Part shown: positions 45,148 to 54,595 of the stretch, in pieces
Layout: every line of letters begins with the position of its first letter
Numbering within the stretch: position 1 is the stretch's first letter
Assembly (NCBI RefSeq): GCF_014696625.1
Contig: NZ_JACJQL010000003.1
Coordinates: 124,001 to 188,000 of the forward strand
From: Nostoc parmelioides FACHB-3921
GTDB lineage: Bacteria; Cyanobacteriota; Cyanobacteriia; Cyanobacteriales; Nostocaceae
Length of the DNA: 64,000 bases
Reading direction: 5' to 3'
Made by a program: the position numbers and the translations under genes
The notes under the pieces: model-generated
The model's database searches: none
What the model saw: only the letters and a program-made list of their open reading frames with translations
What the model was told of the DNA's origin: nothing

Positions 45148-45760
45148 CGTGTTTTCACTATAATTCCTTAACAGTTTGCTTACCTCCGATAACGACTAAT
45201 CAGGAATTTCTCAAAACTTCATTTTTGAATGATTGAGTAACTTCCCCTTGTTATCTTACCCAGGTGCTAAAGTGGCATGAGCGAACGTTGGCACTTGGGA
45301 CAGACTGCATGAATTGTCATTTGGCAATCGAGTAGATGAAAACCTTCTTTTTGGGCAGTTTTTGCCCCAATTTTTAAGATTGAATCGTTTTTGAATTCAA
45401 TAGTAGAGTTACATTTGACACAAATTAGGTGATGGTGATGATGGGGATAAGGCTGGTTAATTTCGTAGTGCTTGTGTCCTTCGCCTAATTCCAGTTCACG
45501 TAAAATCCCCATCCGAGCCATCAACTTCAACGTCCGGTAAATCGTTGAAAGACTAATTCCCTCACCATCAGCTTCTAGACGATGATATAAATCTTCTGCA
45601 CTCAGGTGTTCGCCTTGAGGCAATTCTTGAAAGATATGTAAGATAGTTTCCCGTTGAGGGGTCAAACGCCAGCCTCTTTCGTTTAATTCTGCCTTGAGCG
45701 AACTATTTGTGTAGACAGTCATACTAATTTTTCTCAACAAAGCTTGTTAATTGAGAATAT
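45148..45760 (+). ncRNA. Expected alpha-furA antisense transcript
   Basis: In Nostoc sp. PCC 7120 read-through of the upstream gene makes an RNA complementary to the whole of furA that lowers FurA levels. The same gene order, orientation and spacing are present here. The sequence itself shows only the arrangement and a weak terminator; the 3' end is a guess. Confidence 0.45.
45267..45722 (-). CDS. furA: Ferric uptake regulator FurA
   Basis: A 151-residue Fur protein starting at MTVYTN; the frame is open six codons further upstream, but 151 residues is the known FurA length. Residues 1-85 hold the winged helix (GISLSTIYRTLKLMARMGIL is the recognition part); the C-terminal domain has the HHHHH metal region and cysteines at 101, 104 (CVKC), 133, 141 and 144 (CPKC). 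FurA is the global iron regulator of Nostoc and also binds haem and regulates itself. The AT-rich upstream region (45723-45860) contains Fur-box-like TTGAGAATAATTATTAA. It is opposed by the antisense transcript from the convergent neighbour. Confidence 0.96.
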   Translation of the reverse strand: MTVYTNSSLKAELNERGWRLTPQRETILHIFQELPQGEHLSAEDLYHRLEADGEGISLSTIYRTLKLMARMGILRELELGEGHKHYEINQPYPHHHHHLICVKCNSTIEFKNDSILKIGAKTAQKEGFHLLDCQMTIHAVCPKCQRSLMPL

Positions 45761-46264
45761 AACAAATATTTGGAGTGATTTGCAACAAACATCGCTTATT
45801 GAGAATAATTATTAAACTTTCAATCAAGACTAGTGAAAATTACCCACAAAAACCTAGTAATAATGCTTATTGTTAACAATTTAAAAGCAAAAATTACCAG
45901 TTCCAGAATATAGAATTTTAATCGTGAATCTCAAGCTACACAGGCATCTTAGTTATTGACTTTATATAATATCAATGTTTACTATTTTATGTTTTCAAGC
46001 AATGCTTTGCAAAAATACATTTTAATTAAATGCAAAACTTTCCTATAAGTAACAAGTAGTTGTTAAATTGCTAGGCGAGAATAAATCACATTATGTTAAT
46101 TAATGTATAAACTCCAATCACAAGGTGATGAGTTTTCCTCCGTGACTAGGGTCACAATCTGCCGTTATGCTTAATTGGTTGTGATGAAATAAATAGTCCA
46201 GAGTCAATAATCTATAGTATGGATTTTGTTTACTATTGATTATTGACTATTGACTATTAACTAT
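45741..46264. other. Intergenic region between furA and sigC
   Basis: 520 AT-rich bases upstream of furA, probably with its promoter and Fur boxes on the left side. The right end (about 46190-46262) is a heptamer repeat tract that reaches the sigC stop codon. Confidence 0.5.
46190..46262 (+). repeat. Heptamer repeat tract at the sigC 3' end
   Basis: ATTGACT and related heptamers (AGAGTCAATAATC, GATTATTGACTATTGACTATTAACTA) run up to the sigC stop codon. Together the two halves, AGTCAATAATC and GATTATTGACT, can pair and may act as a terminator. Confidence 0.65.
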
Positions 46265-47515
46265 CTAACTCAGAGATTCCAAATAGTCACGGATAAGATT
46301 GCGGCGCTTCGGTTGGCGGAGCTTTTGCAAGGCCTTAGATTCGATTTGGCGTACTCGCTCTCGTGATAAATCCAGAGCGCGGCCAATTTCTGCCAATGAG
46401 TAAGGATGACCATCAGCTAAACCAAAACGCATCAAGATGACATCACGTTCACGGCTGGTTAAATCAGCTAATAAATGTTGCAAGTCTCTTTGTAAAGATT
46501 CTCGCATTAACATTTCTTCAGGAGTTACACCATCAGTCTCTAATAATTCTCCCAATTCAGTGTCTTTATCTTTACCTACTTTGGTTTCCAAAGAAACGGA
46601 ACGAGGTACTCTTAATAAAACTTCCCGCACTTGGGTGGGTGTCATATCTAACTCAATTGCTAGGTCTTCTAAAGTAGGAGTGCGACCTTTTTCTTGAGCG
46701 ATTTTGCGTTGAGCCTTTTTGATTTTGTTTAATTTTTCTGTAATATGGACAGGGAGGCGAATTGTACGACTAGAAGTAGCGATCGCTCTTGTAATCCCTT
46801 GGCGAATCCACCAGTAGGCATAGGTACTAAAACGATATCCCTTGGTTGGATCAAATTTCTCTACAGCTCGTTCCAAGCCGAGAGTACCTTCTTGAACTAA
46901 ATCTAATAATTCTAAACCACGATTTTGATATTTTTTGGCAACAGACACAACTAAGCGCAGATTAGCCTTAATCATGTGTTCTTTTGACTGAAGACCTTGA
47001 GATTGCATTTTCTCCAATTCTTCCACCGTCATCTTGGCAATTTCTGCCCAGCGACGTTTACCTTCCGACAAAATTGGCTTAAGATCAGATAAGTTGATAC
47101 CAGCAGTAGCAGCCCATCTTTCCAAGGATGGACGGTGGCCAAGCTCTGATGCTAGACGCTCTTGAACTTCGATTAAATGTAGATAAGGAGCAACAACTTC
47201 ATCTCCCTGCTTGGCAGCATTAGCTAGCACTACCCGCAACTTTAAGTAACGCTGGACTTTTTGAGCTTCAGAAACTTCTTCGTCCCGTCCTAACAAACGG
47301 ACTCGACCGATTTCCTGAAGGTATAGACGTACTAAGTCTGTACTACGACGGTTAGCGCTAGCACCAAAAGTAGCGGGATCAGCAGCAGCTATCTCTAATT
47401 CTTGGATCTCATCCACCGACAAATCACTGTCATCAATGGCGATATCAGGGTCTAAAGCCTGGCGGGATTTTTGGGTATTGTAGGCGGCATCTGCGTAAAA
47501 AGATGTTGCTGGCAT
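46265..47515 (-). CDS. sigC: Group 2 sigma factor SigC
   Basis: A 416-residue RpoD-like sigma factor. Region 1.2 is TDLVRLYLQEIGRVRLLGRDEE; region 2 is KANLRLVVSVAKKYQNRGLELLDLVQEGTLGLERAVEKFDPTKGYRFSTYAYWWIRQGITRAI (positions about 180-245); region 3 follows; region 4 ends with SLAEIGRALDLSRERVRQIESKALQKLR. It lacks the long acidic region 1.1 of SigA, marking it as group 2. The place next to furA is that of sigC in Nostoc sp. PCC 7120, where SigC is induced during heterocyst differentiation. Stop and repeat tract abut. Confidence 0.93.
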   Translation of the reverse strand: MPATSFYADAAYNTQKSRQALDPDIAIDDSDLSVDEIQELEIAAADPATFGASANRRSTDLVRLYLQEIGRVRLLGRDEEVSEAQKVQRYLKLRVVLANAAKQGDEVVAPYLHLIEVQERLASELGHRPSLERWAATAGINLSDLKPILSEGKRRWAEIAKMTVEELEKMQSQGLQSKEHMIKANLRLVVSVAKKYQNRGLELLDLVQEGTLGLERAVEKFDPTKGYRFSTYAYWWIRQGITRAIATSSRTIRLPVHITEKLNKIKKAQRKIAQEKGRTPTLEDLAIELDMTPTQVREVLLRVPRSVSLETKVGKDKDTELGELLETDGVTPEEMLMRESLQRDLQHLLADLTSRERDVILMRFGLADGHPYSLAEIGRALDLSRERVRQIESKALQKLRQPKRRNLIRDYLESLS

Positions 47516-48037
47516 AAGATCGTCTCTATGGCTCCAGGTAACAATAGATTGCGGTCAGCTATTTAACTGTTGCTATTGTTCCCGTGATTCTAGATGAACT
47601 AACACGGTTAAGGTTTTCACTAAAATTTTTTTTACAAAAAAACCTTAGTGGTTGTTTTCAGACATCACAGCCTAACTATAAATTGGCTGTTGAGGGTCTG
47701 ATTGAACCAATAGCTATTCAAATTTACGATTAGATTTTAATTTCCGAATTACTTAGTCAGCGTTTTCACCTTGTCGGCTATTAACTGTGACTTGGGTATG
47801 TTGTATAAACATATTTCAGTAAAAACCATGTTTATTATCGGCATAGTCACATCTACATGGATACATAAGTAATTTCCTGACGATTTTATAATTTTTTTCT
47901 AGGATTTTTTAGGACTCAGTATGGTATGGGGTAATGGGGGTGATGAGTAGTGATGAGTTAAATTGGGGACTGGTTGACAGTTGTCGGTTGTCAGTTGTCA
48001 GTTGACTATTAACCAATTACCAATTACCCATTACCAA
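47516..48037. other. Intergenic region upstream of sigC
   Basis: 522 bases. The left 400 probably include the sigC promoter; I cannot mark boxes with confidence. The right 70 are repeats of STRR and ATTACCAATT type. Confidence 0.5.
47965..48037 (+). repeat. STRR tract downstream of gpsA
   Basis: Heptamers GGTTGAC, AGTTGTC, GGTTGTC, AGTTGTC are followed by ACCAATTACCAATTACCCATTACCAATTAG. The tract touches the gpsA stop codon. Confidence 0.75.
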
Positions 48038-48976
48038 TTAGTTATATTCCGGCTTAATGTCTCGGAGCATGAGTTCATCAAGAGCTTGCTGTGGTGTAAC
48101 TTCGCCTTGTAGTAGTCGGTAGACTTGCTCAGTAATAGGGATAACTATATTTTGTTGCCTAGCTAGTTGGACTAATACCTGACAAGTGTTTACTCCTTCG
48201 GCGGTTCCTGGTAATTTTGCTAGAATTTGTGCCAGTGTTTCACCACCAGCCAATTGATAACCAACTTGGTAATTGCGACTTAAGGGACTGTTACAGGTAG
48301 CTAACAAATCCCCTAGACCAGATAAGCCATAAAATGTTTCCGTCTTTGCACCCCAACAATTGCCAATACGAACCATTTCGGTGAGTCCGCGCGTGACTAA
48401 AGCGGCTTTAGCATTAGTTCCTAAATGTAGACCGTCACATACACCAGAGGCGATCGCAATTACATTCTTGAGCGTACCCCCCAATTCCACACCTATGGGA
48501 TCAGGATTTGTATAGACGCGGAAACGAGATGAAGAAAATGCCAGCTGCACTGTAGTGGCGGCGGTAGCTACACGACTAGCTACTACCGTGGCTGCTGGTA
48601 GGGATTGATCGATTTCTTTAGATAAATTTGGCCCAGATAGAACAACTACTGGGTTATCGGGAAAAAATGATTGCCAAATTTGCGACGGCGTATAAATAGT
48701 CTCTAATTCTAAACCTTTGGTAGCCGTGACAAAAATTGTTGCTGGTGAAAGAGTGAGAGATTGAATTTGTGAAGCAACTTCTCTCACTCCTTTCATGGAA
48801 ATCGCAGAGAGAACTATGTCAGCGTCTTCTAAAACTGCTGCTAGTGTTTCAGCCCCTCGCCGTGACCATACACGTACTCTATGACCATTGGCTATTGCTA
48901 AATTTGCCAGGGATGCACCCCAAGCACCTGCACCCAAGATTGATATCGTAGTTTCTCGCACAGTTTCACAATTCAA
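48038..48976 (-). CDS. gpsA: Glycerol-3-phosphate dehydrogenase [NAD(P)+]
   Basis: A 312-residue enzyme reducing dihydroxyacetone phosphate to glycerol-3-phosphate for membrane lipids. The nucleotide-binding loop is LGAGAWGASLA; VVLSGPNLSKEI, GGTLKNVIAIASGVCDGL (with the catalytic Lys), NAKAALVTRGLTEM and GLSGLGDLLATC follow in the family order. The segment between VRVWSRR and DADIVLSA is about 27 residues shorter than in Bacillus GpsA, which removes the usual NPxYLP loop. It is 32 bases downstream of lipA in the same direction. Confidence 0.94.
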   Translation of the reverse strand: MNCETVRETTISILGAGAWGASLANLAIANGHRVRVWSRRGAETLAAVLEDADIVLSAISMKGVREVASQIQSLTLSPATIFVTATKGLELETIYTPSQIWQSFFPDNPVVVLSGPNLSKEIDQSLPAATVVASRVATAATTVQLAFSSSRFRVYTNPDPIGVELGGTLKNVIAIASGVCDGLHLGTNAKAALVTRGLTEMVRIGNCWGAKTETFYGLSGLGDLLATCNSPLSRNYQVGYQLAGGETLAQILAKLPGTAEGVNTCQVLVQLARQQNIVIPITEQVYRLLQGEVTPQQALDELMLRDIKPEYN

Positions 48977-49008
48977 AAGATAGGGAGTGGGGAGTGGGAA
49001 GTAAAGTT

Positions 49009-49899
49009 TTACTCAGCACTCAGCACTTTTTGCCGGGGATAACGTTCCATTAATTGTCTTACTTGTTCGGCGTGGTAAGAACTTCTCGTCAAAGGTGAGG
49101 ATACAACTTGTAGAAATCCGATTTCTTCACCATAGGCTTGCCAAGCAGCAAATTGTTCTGGAGTAACAAAATCGTTAACTTGCAAGTGCTTTTGACTGGG
49201 TTGGAGATATTGCCCGATTGTGAGGATATCGCAATCCACAGCGCGTAGGTCTTGCATAACTTGGCGAACTTCGGCATCAGTTTCGCCTAAGCCGACCATG
49301 ATACCGGATTTTGTGTAGAGCCAGGGAGCAATTTGACGCGATCGCTGCAATAATTCTAGGGTGCGATCGTAGTTGCCTTGGGGTCTGACTCGTCGATAAA
49401 GGCGAGGAATCGTTTCTGTATTATGGTTTAATACCTCTGGTGATGCTTGGAGAATGATCTTTAACGCCTCCCAGTTACCGCACAAATCAGGGATTAGCAC
49501 CTCAATTGTGGTTTGAGGCGAAACTGCGCGCACCTCTGCGATACACTTAACAAACTGCGATGCACCACCATCTGGTAAATCATCTCGGTTCACGGAAGTG
49601 ATGACCACATGATTCAGTCTCATCCGTCGCACAGCTTCAGCTAATCGCGTTGGTTCTGTGGGGTCGAGAGCTTTGGGCTTTTTCTCAAAATCAATATCAC
49701 AATAAGGACAAGCACGGGTGCAGGCTGGCCCCATAATCAAAAATGTGGCTGTACCAGCTTGAAAGCATTCACCAATGTTCGGACATGACGCTTCCTCACA
49801 AACTGTATTTAGCGCTAAATCCCGCAAAATTTCTTTAACGTTACCAACGCGCTCCCATTGAGGCGCTTTTACCCGCAACCAGTCTGGTTTTACAGTCAC
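49009..49899 (-). CDS. lipA: Lipoyl synthase
   Basis: A 296-residue radical-SAM enzyme adding two sulfurs to octanoyl groups on lipoate-dependent enzymes. Both iron-sulfur motifs are present: [12 protein letters not shown] for the auxiliary cluster and CTRACPYC for the radical-SAM cluster. The start is GTG 49899. The last residues (VLSAE) and the TAA stop are encoded by a GTGCTGA heptamer repeat, so the end of the gene has been shaped by a short tandem repeat; usual LipA ends with a conserved Arg-Ser-Ser-Tyr-x-Ala region shortly before, which is intact (RSSYHAEQ). Confidence 0.95.
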   Translation of the reverse strand: MTVKPDWLRVKAPQWERVGNVKEILRDLALNTVCEEASCPNIGECFQAGTATFLIMGPACTRACPYCDIDFEKKPKALDPTEPTRLAEAVRRMRLNHVVITSVNRDDLPDGGASQFVKCIAEVRAVSPQTTIEVLIPDLCGNWEALKIILQASPEVLNHNTETIPRLYRRVRPQGNYDRTLELLQRSRQIAPWLYTKSGIMVGLGETDAEVRQVMQDLRAVDCDILTIGQYLQPSQKHLQVNDFVTPEQFAAWQAYGEEIGFLQVVSSPLTRSSYHAEQVRQLMERYPRQKVLSAE

Positions 49900-50044
49900 A
49901 ATCCGCTTTTACCACTGAATGTTATACAAATCTAATCCTAGCAAGCAAATCCCATTCCGATTCATCTATATATATAGATGTAGATATCTTTTCGGTATTG
50001 ACTATTATTTATGTTATGCTAAAAAAGGCGTACAAATTTTTTAA

Positions 50045-50118
50045 CGGGATGTAGCGCAGCTTGGTAGCGCACTTCGTTCGGGACGAAGGGGCCGCTGGTT
50101 CGAATCCAGTCATCCCGA
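50045..50118 (+). tRNA. tRNA-Pro (CGG)
   Basis: A complete cloverleaf: acceptor CGGGATG with CATCCCG and discriminator A, D-arm GCGC/GCGC, anticodon stem CTTCG/CGAAG around TTCGGGA (anticodon CGG at 50079-50081), and T-arm with GGTTCGAATCC. The CCA end is not encoded. C1 to G72 pairing is typical of bacterial tRNA-Pro. Confidence 0.96.
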
Positions 50119-50198
50119 TTGTACATTCGCACATTATATGTCGCTCTACAAGTGTAGTGGTCAACCAACAAGCGATCGCTTCGTCCTATTTTCCGGAT

Positions 50199-51614
50199 CT
50201 AAGTTGGCGAAGTAGTTCCTATCTTCATTTGCACTATTACCATAGTGCCTTCATCAACCTTGCTTCTCACATTAACAGAACCCCCACAATGCCATAACAA
50301 TCTCTGCACGATTGTGAGTCCTAAACCTGCGCCATTCGTCTCATCAATTAGTCCCGATCGCACACGATAAAAGCAGTCGAATATTTTGGGAATTTCGCTT
50401 TCGGCAATACCGATACCTGTGTCACGAATTTCTAGTTGGACGTATTCGCCTTGTACTTTAGCTCTAACCCAAACTTTACCACCATTGGCTGTAAACTTGA
50501 GGCTGTTGTGCAGCAGATTAATGACTATTTGTCTCAAGCCGCCATTGACACATAAAACGCTTGGCAAGTCTGTAGGGATAGTGTAGCCTAGCATGATGCC
50601 TTTTTCTTGGGCTACTGGTTGGTAAGTGCTGACGACTCCAGGGACAATATCTGCAAGCTTGACGAGTTCTAAAGTTGTGGTTTCCAAATTATGCTCTAGT
50701 TCTACCAAAGTCATGAGACCGGCAATCAAAACACTTTGGCGATCGCACTGGGTATTTAACATCTGCAAATACCTCTGTCTTTGGTGCGGTTTCAGGGTGG
50801 GCGAATTCAATAGCGAAAGTGCAGTTTTCATTTGCGTCAGGGGTGTACGCAGTTCTTGACACACATTAGTTAAATATTCATCTTTCAATTGCTCTTTTGT
50901 TTGTAATTTCTGATTGTGCTGCTGCAATTTGGCAATGCGTTCAACACTGATGCGACGATTAATTTCGTTTTGTCGTTGGAGTTGCTTGGTGAGCATTTGG
51001 CTGATGAGGGCTGGCTCGCAAGCAGTGGAGCAGATAAAATCCTTTGGTGCTATTGGCTTTAACTCAGAAGTAGCTTCTTGTTTTATCCCATCCAACACAC
51101 GCTGAATTACTTGATGTTCAACCGAAGTAATCGTTAATAGCGGTTGACTCTTATTATTTTGTGTCTTACCCAAGGGGGCAATTTTGTGATTTTGACGTGG
51201 GCGATAAGCTGCTATTAAACTGCAAAATTTTGTCGATAAGACTATCAAAAAATATTCTCGTTGTAAGTGATTATTTGGTAGTAATGGCACCTCAAAATAA
51301 TGCTCATACGAACAAGATAAAGATGTTAAATTTTCTTCTCCCACCTCTGATTTACTTTCTCCAACTTGGCAATTGTAAATACGACCAGAGTTATCCACCG
51401 ATGACTGATAACGGACTATTTCTGTAGACCAAACTTTTCCTGGTGGCAGCTTAATCCATAAAGTTGCACTGAGTTGCTGCTCAATCAGTAAGTCTATTTG
51501 CGCTCTCACCAGTGATAGCAAGGTCGCCGGACTGAGAGTCACTGTTTGAGAAGGCGCTTCCACTCCTAAAGCCAGCTGATAAACGGACAAATCCTTATGC
51601 AGAGAGTCATTCAT
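50199..51614 (-). CDS. Histidine-kinase-like protein with Gln in place of the phospho-accepting His
   Basis: A 471-residue soluble protein. Residues about 1-190 are a DICT-like sensor region (SVYQLALGVEAPS, then SPATLLSLVRAQIDLLIEQQ). A coiled segment leads to the dimerisation box NVCQELRTPL, where the expected SHELRTPL histidine is Gln253 (codon CAA, read directly from the DNA). The ATPase domain is intact: NLLHNSLKFTANGG, DTGIGI, GAGLGLTIV. It may bind ATP but cannot autophosphorylate at the usual place, so it could be a pseudokinase that regulates another kinase, or use a different residue. No response regulator is near. Confidence 0.87.
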   Translation of the reverse strand: MNDSLHKDLSVYQLALGVEAPSQTVTLSPATLLSLVRAQIDLLIEQQLSATLWIKLPPGKVWSTEIVRYQSSVDNSGRIYNCQVGESKSEVGEENLTSLSCSYEHYFEVPLLPNNHLQREYFLIVLSTKFCSLIAAYRPRQNHKIAPLGKTQNNKSQPLLTITSVEHQVIQRVLDGIKQEATSELKPIAPKDFICSTACEPALISQMLTKQLQRQNEINRRISVERIAKLQQHNQKLQTKEQLKDEYLTNVCQELRTPLTQMKTALSLLNSPTLKPHQRQRYLQMLNTQCDRQSVLIAGLMTLVELEHNLETTTLELVKLADIVPGVVSTYQPVAQEKGIMLGYTIPTDLPSVLCVNGGLRQIVINLLHNSLKFTANGGKVWVRAKVQGEYVQLEIRDTGIGIAESEIPKIFDCFYRVRSGLIDETNGAGLGLTIVQRLLWHCGGSVNVRSKVDEGTMVIVQMKIGTTSPT

Positions 51615-51977
51615 GAGTTAAGCACAACCAATAAAAATCAGGGGGAGGAAAAAATAATTACTTTTTGGAAGTAGAGGGAAAGCCTAACTCATCATTGGTA
51701 GGGAGAAAAGCCACCCTGGCGCTTTGGTAATTGGTAACAGGTCTATTACCAATCACCTATTACCAAACCCCCATCTACAAAAAGATGAAGATTTTCACAA
51801 TATTACTTACATATATGTTTTTTACACAAAAGCCACGTAAACACAATAAATTATGAATGACAAAATTACTAACTACTACTTTTGTTAATAAAAATGACCA
51901 ATTTGTATTGCAAAGATTATAGATTTATCATGTATTCTTTACAATAGCAGTTCTCAGTGATTTGTAGTATTCAGTAA
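51615..51977. other. Intergenic region between divergent genes
   Basis: About 360 bases. TTTGGTAAT and ATTACCAAA (51723-51767) bracket a small repeat of the TTACCAATTACC type also found near 31341 and 48010. The rest is AT-rich, with presumed promoters. Confidence 0.45.
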
Positions 51978-52265
51978 ATGCGATTAATTTTATACAGTAA
52001 GCCCGGTTGTCATTTATGTGAAGGTTTGCAGGAAAAACTAGAACAGATCCAAAATTTGAGTTTTGAGTTAGAAATCCGTGACATTACAACTAATGAAAAC
52101 TGGTTTGCTGCCTATCAATATGAGATTCCGGTTCTGTGTTTAATAACGCCTGGAGACGAGAAAGAGCAAGCTTTACCCCGCCCTTCTCCCCGCGCTAGCG
52201 TTCAGCAATTGGCACAAATGTTGGGCAAGTATTTAGCCAATCCGGAAAAAAATAATGCAGAATAG
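51978..52265 (+). CDS. Glutaredoxin-like protein (DUF836 family)
   Basis: A 95-residue thioredoxin-fold protein. MRLILYSKPGCHLCEGLQEKL has the redox CxxC (CHLC, residues 11-14) right after the first strand, and YEIPVLCL supplies the conserved cis-Pro. It likely reduces disulfides or carries a cluster in the cytoplasm. It lies 32 bases before murE on the same strand, possibly co-transcribed; a functional tie is not evident. Confidence 0.87.
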   Translation: MRLILYSKPGCHLCEGLQEKLEQIQNLSFELEIRDITTNENWFAAYQYEIPVLCLITPGDEKEQALPRPSPRASVQQLAQMLGKYLANPEKNNAE

Positions 52266-52297
52266 GCGCAAGAAAGGCGTGTGTCGAGGTTCACAAC

Positions 52298-53788
52298 ATG
52301 AAATTGCGGGAATTACTAGCGACAGTAGACAGTGTTGAAAATTTACCTCCGGTTTTGGCGGATGCGGAAGTTAAAGGCATCAAGACCAACTCCCATGCTT
52401 GCGGTGCGGGTGATTTGTTTATTGGAATGCCAGGAACGCGGGTAGATGGTGGAGAATTTTGGCCTAGTGCGATCGCCTCAGGTGCGATCGCGGCGATCGT
52501 TTCTCCTCAAGCTGTGGAAAAAAATCCTCCCAGTGATGAGGCTGTTGTCATTAGCTCTAACAATATGACTAAAGCTTGTGCCGCGATCGCCGCAGCTTTT
52601 TATGGTTACCCTGGGCAGAAACTCAAGCTGGTGGGTGTAACTGGTACTAATGGTAAAACTACCACCACCCACCTGATTGAATTTTTCTTAACCAAAGCTC
52701 AATTATCTACGGCTTTGATGGGGACTCTCTACACCCGTTGGCCTGGTTTTGAGCAAACAGCCACCCACACCACCCCCTTTGCAGTAGAACTACAACAGCA
52801 ACTAGCACAAGCTGTGAATGCTGGTTGTGAGTTTGGAGTTATGGAAGTCAGCTCCCACGCTTTAGCACAGGGACGGGTGCTTGGTTGTCCCTTTGAGGTG
52901 GGGGTATTTAGCAATCTCACCCAAGACCACCTGGACTATCACAGCGACATGGAGGATTATTTCGCAGCAAAAGCGCTGTTATTTAGTCCTGATTACCTGA
53001 AAGGACGGGCAATTATCAACGCTGATGATACCTATGGTCAAAGATTAATCAAGGCATTGAGTCCGGAAAAGGTCTGGAGTTACAGCGTTAATGATAGTAG
53101 TGCTGATTTGTGGATGAGTGACTTGAGTTATGAGCCTAATGGTGTAACAGGAACTCTGCACACACCAGGAGGTGATGTCAGTTTCTGTTCACCTTTAGTT
53201 GGTCAATACAATTTAGAAAATCTTTTGGCAGCTGTCGGCGCGGTTTTACACTTGGGCTTAGACCTACAACTCATCGCCAATGCTATACCAGAGTTCCCCG
53301 GTGTCCCCGGACGAATGGAACGGGTGCAGATTAATTCTGAGCAAGATATTAGCGTGATTGTCGATTACGCCCATACTCCTGATAGTTTAGAAAACTTACT
53401 CAAAGCGGCTAGACCGTTTATTCCTGGGAGAATGATTTGCGTATTTGGTTGTGGCGGCGATCGCGATCGCACCAAGCGCCCCAAAATGGGTAAAATCGCG
53501 GCTGAACTAGCGGATTTAGCTTTTGTGACTTCAGATAACCCCCGGACTGAAGACCCAGAGAGAATTTTAGATGATATTCTGGCGGGGATTCCCGACACAG
53601 TGCAACCGACAGTTATAGGCGATCGGGCGATCGCTATTCGTACCGCAATCTTACAAGCTCAACCTGGTGATGGGGTGCTACTGGCGGGGAAAGGTCATGA
53701 AGACTACCAAATTCTCGGTACAGAAAAAATCCACTTTGACGACCGAGAACACGCACGCGCCGCTTTGACAGAAAGAGAAAAACTATAA
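52298..53788 (+). CDS. murE: UDP-N-acetylmuramoyl-tripeptide synthetase (MurE)
   Basis: A 496-residue Mur ligase adding the third amino acid to the peptidoglycan precursor. The P-loop GVTGTNGKTTTTH is near residue 113, the MurE-specific HTTPFAVELQQQLAQ and SSHALAQGRV follow, and DNPRTEDP is the motif that selects meso-diaminopimelate. GKGHEDYQ lies near the C-terminus. Family domains (N-terminal UDP-binding, central ATPase, C-terminal) are complete. Start ATG 52298. Confidence 0.96.
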   Translation: MKLRELLATVDSVENLPPVLADAEVKGIKTNSHACGAGDLFIGMPGTRVDGGEFWPSAIASGAIAAIVSPQAVEKNPPSDEAVVISSNNMTKACAAIAAAFYGYPGQKLKLVGVTGTNGKTTTTHLIEFFLTKAQLSTALMGTLYTRWPGFEQTATHTTPFAVELQQQLAQAVNAGCEFGVMEVSSHALAQGRVLGCPFEVGVFSNLTQDHLDYHSDMEDYFAAKALLFSPDYLKGRAIINADDTYGQRLIKALSPEKVWSYSVNDSSADLWMSDLSYEPNGVTGTLHTPGGDVSFCSPLVGQYNLENLLAAVGAVLHLGLDLQLIANAIPEFPGVPGRMERVQINSEQDISVIVDYAHTPDSLENLLKAARPFIPGRMICVFGCGGDRDRTKRPKMGKIAAELADLAFVTSDNPRTEDPERILDDILAGIPDTVQPTVIGDRAIAIRTAILQAQPGDGVLLAGKGHEDYQILGTEKIHFDDREHARAALTEREKL

Positions 53789-53839
53789 GGGTTGTAGTGG
53801 CGTGACAAGTCTTAAATAGTGCATAAAAAAAGTTTTTGT

Positions 53840-54130
53840 AGTGTAGGCATTTTGCCTGCGCTGCAAAGGCTAGAAGAGACGCGATGAATTCTGCAATTAG
53901 GGTGGCTAAATTAATCAATTAATTTAAAGGCGTTGCTGATTAGTGGGATGATTTTTATCTCACGCATACCGCTAAGGCGAAACCTGTTTACCTTAGCGTC
54001 TCCGAAGGAGAAGGGTAGGCGCAAAGGCGCAAAGGCGCATACTGCTAAGGCGGAACCCGTTCGCGTTAGCGTCTCCGTATCCTACGGGAAGCAAGCTACG
54101 CGCAGCGTCTCTGACAGGAGAAGGAGCAGG
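53840..54130 (+). repeat. Cluster of palindromic repeat modules
   Basis: Contains GTAGGCATTTTGCCTGC (inverted arms GTAGGCA/TGCCTGC), two diverged copies of a GCTAAGGCG...TTAGCGTCTCCG module (about 53970-54007 and 54043-54079), the tandem GGCGCAAAGGCGCAAAGGCGCA between them, and AAGCAAGCTACGCGCAGCGTC. Similar modules are frequent between Nostoc genes. Confidence 0.7.
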
Positions 54131-54194
54131 GTAGAATCTATATTATGCTTTGTGCAAAAGTCCCAATTCATGCCGCATTTATGCAACACCAATT

Positions 54195-54299
54195 TATAGC
54201 CGTAGCCAGATAGATTAGGACATCAAGCTAAGATAAAAACCTGACAATCAAAGGCTTTCAAGTCTGTCAACAGACAACAGTCAACCGTCAACAGCTATA
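54195..54299 (+). repeat. About 104-bp dispersed repeat family 3, copy 2
   Basis: TATAGCCGTAGCCAGATAGA, TTAGGACATCAAGCTAAGAT and CTTTCAAGTCTGTCAACAG align with 30041-30144; differences are scattered single bases. It ends at the 3' end of the small membrane-protein gene. Confidence 0.8.
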
Positions 54300-54303
54300 A
54301 AAT

Positions 54304-54570
54304 CTACGAGTCCTCAGATGAAACATTCCCTTTCACTAAACGGTGAAACAAACGGCAAGGCCAAATGCAGGCTCCACAAAGAGTTACAGAGGCAATGGCT
54401 ACCAAAATACGCCAGTTATCCTTCAATGTATTAGTAGATTGTGATGACTCGTCTTGCCTATCTTTGGTGAGTTCTGGCAATGAGTGAGCTAGCTGACCAG
54501 CTGTACTTACCCCTTCAATCGCCGCTCCAATTAGATAAGCTACAAGGGCAATACCTAGCCAGTGATTCAT
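54304..54570 (-). CDS. Small two-helix membrane protein, unknown function
   Basis: An 88-residue protein with hydrophobic segments near residues 3-22 (GIALVAYLIGAAIEGVST) and 53-70 (ILVAIASVTLCGACIWPC) and a polar loop between. It lies 25 bases downstream of the 54596-54832 gene on the same strand, so they probably form an operon. No ribosome binding site is obvious, and I do not recognise the family, so this is less certain. Confidence 0.55.
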   Translation of the reverse strand: MNHWLGIALVAYLIGAAIEGVSTAGQLAHSLPELTKDRQDESSQSTNTLKDNWRILVAIASVTLCGACIWPCRLFHRLVKGNVSSEDS

Positions 54571-54595
54571 GATATTTTATTCGTGAATTTTCGTG

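Larger units (their letters stand above)
53789..54303. other. Intergenic region rich in repeats
   Basis: 515 bases made almost wholly of repeats (53820-54130 palindromic modules; 54195-54299 family 3 copy). The plus-strand frame at 53933-54199 translates these repeats and is not a gene. Confidence 0.6.

Noticed and set aside
53933..54199. 88-codon plus-strand frame
   Set aside because: Its Arg/Ser/Lys-rich product is a translation of palindromic repeat modules; no ribosome site.
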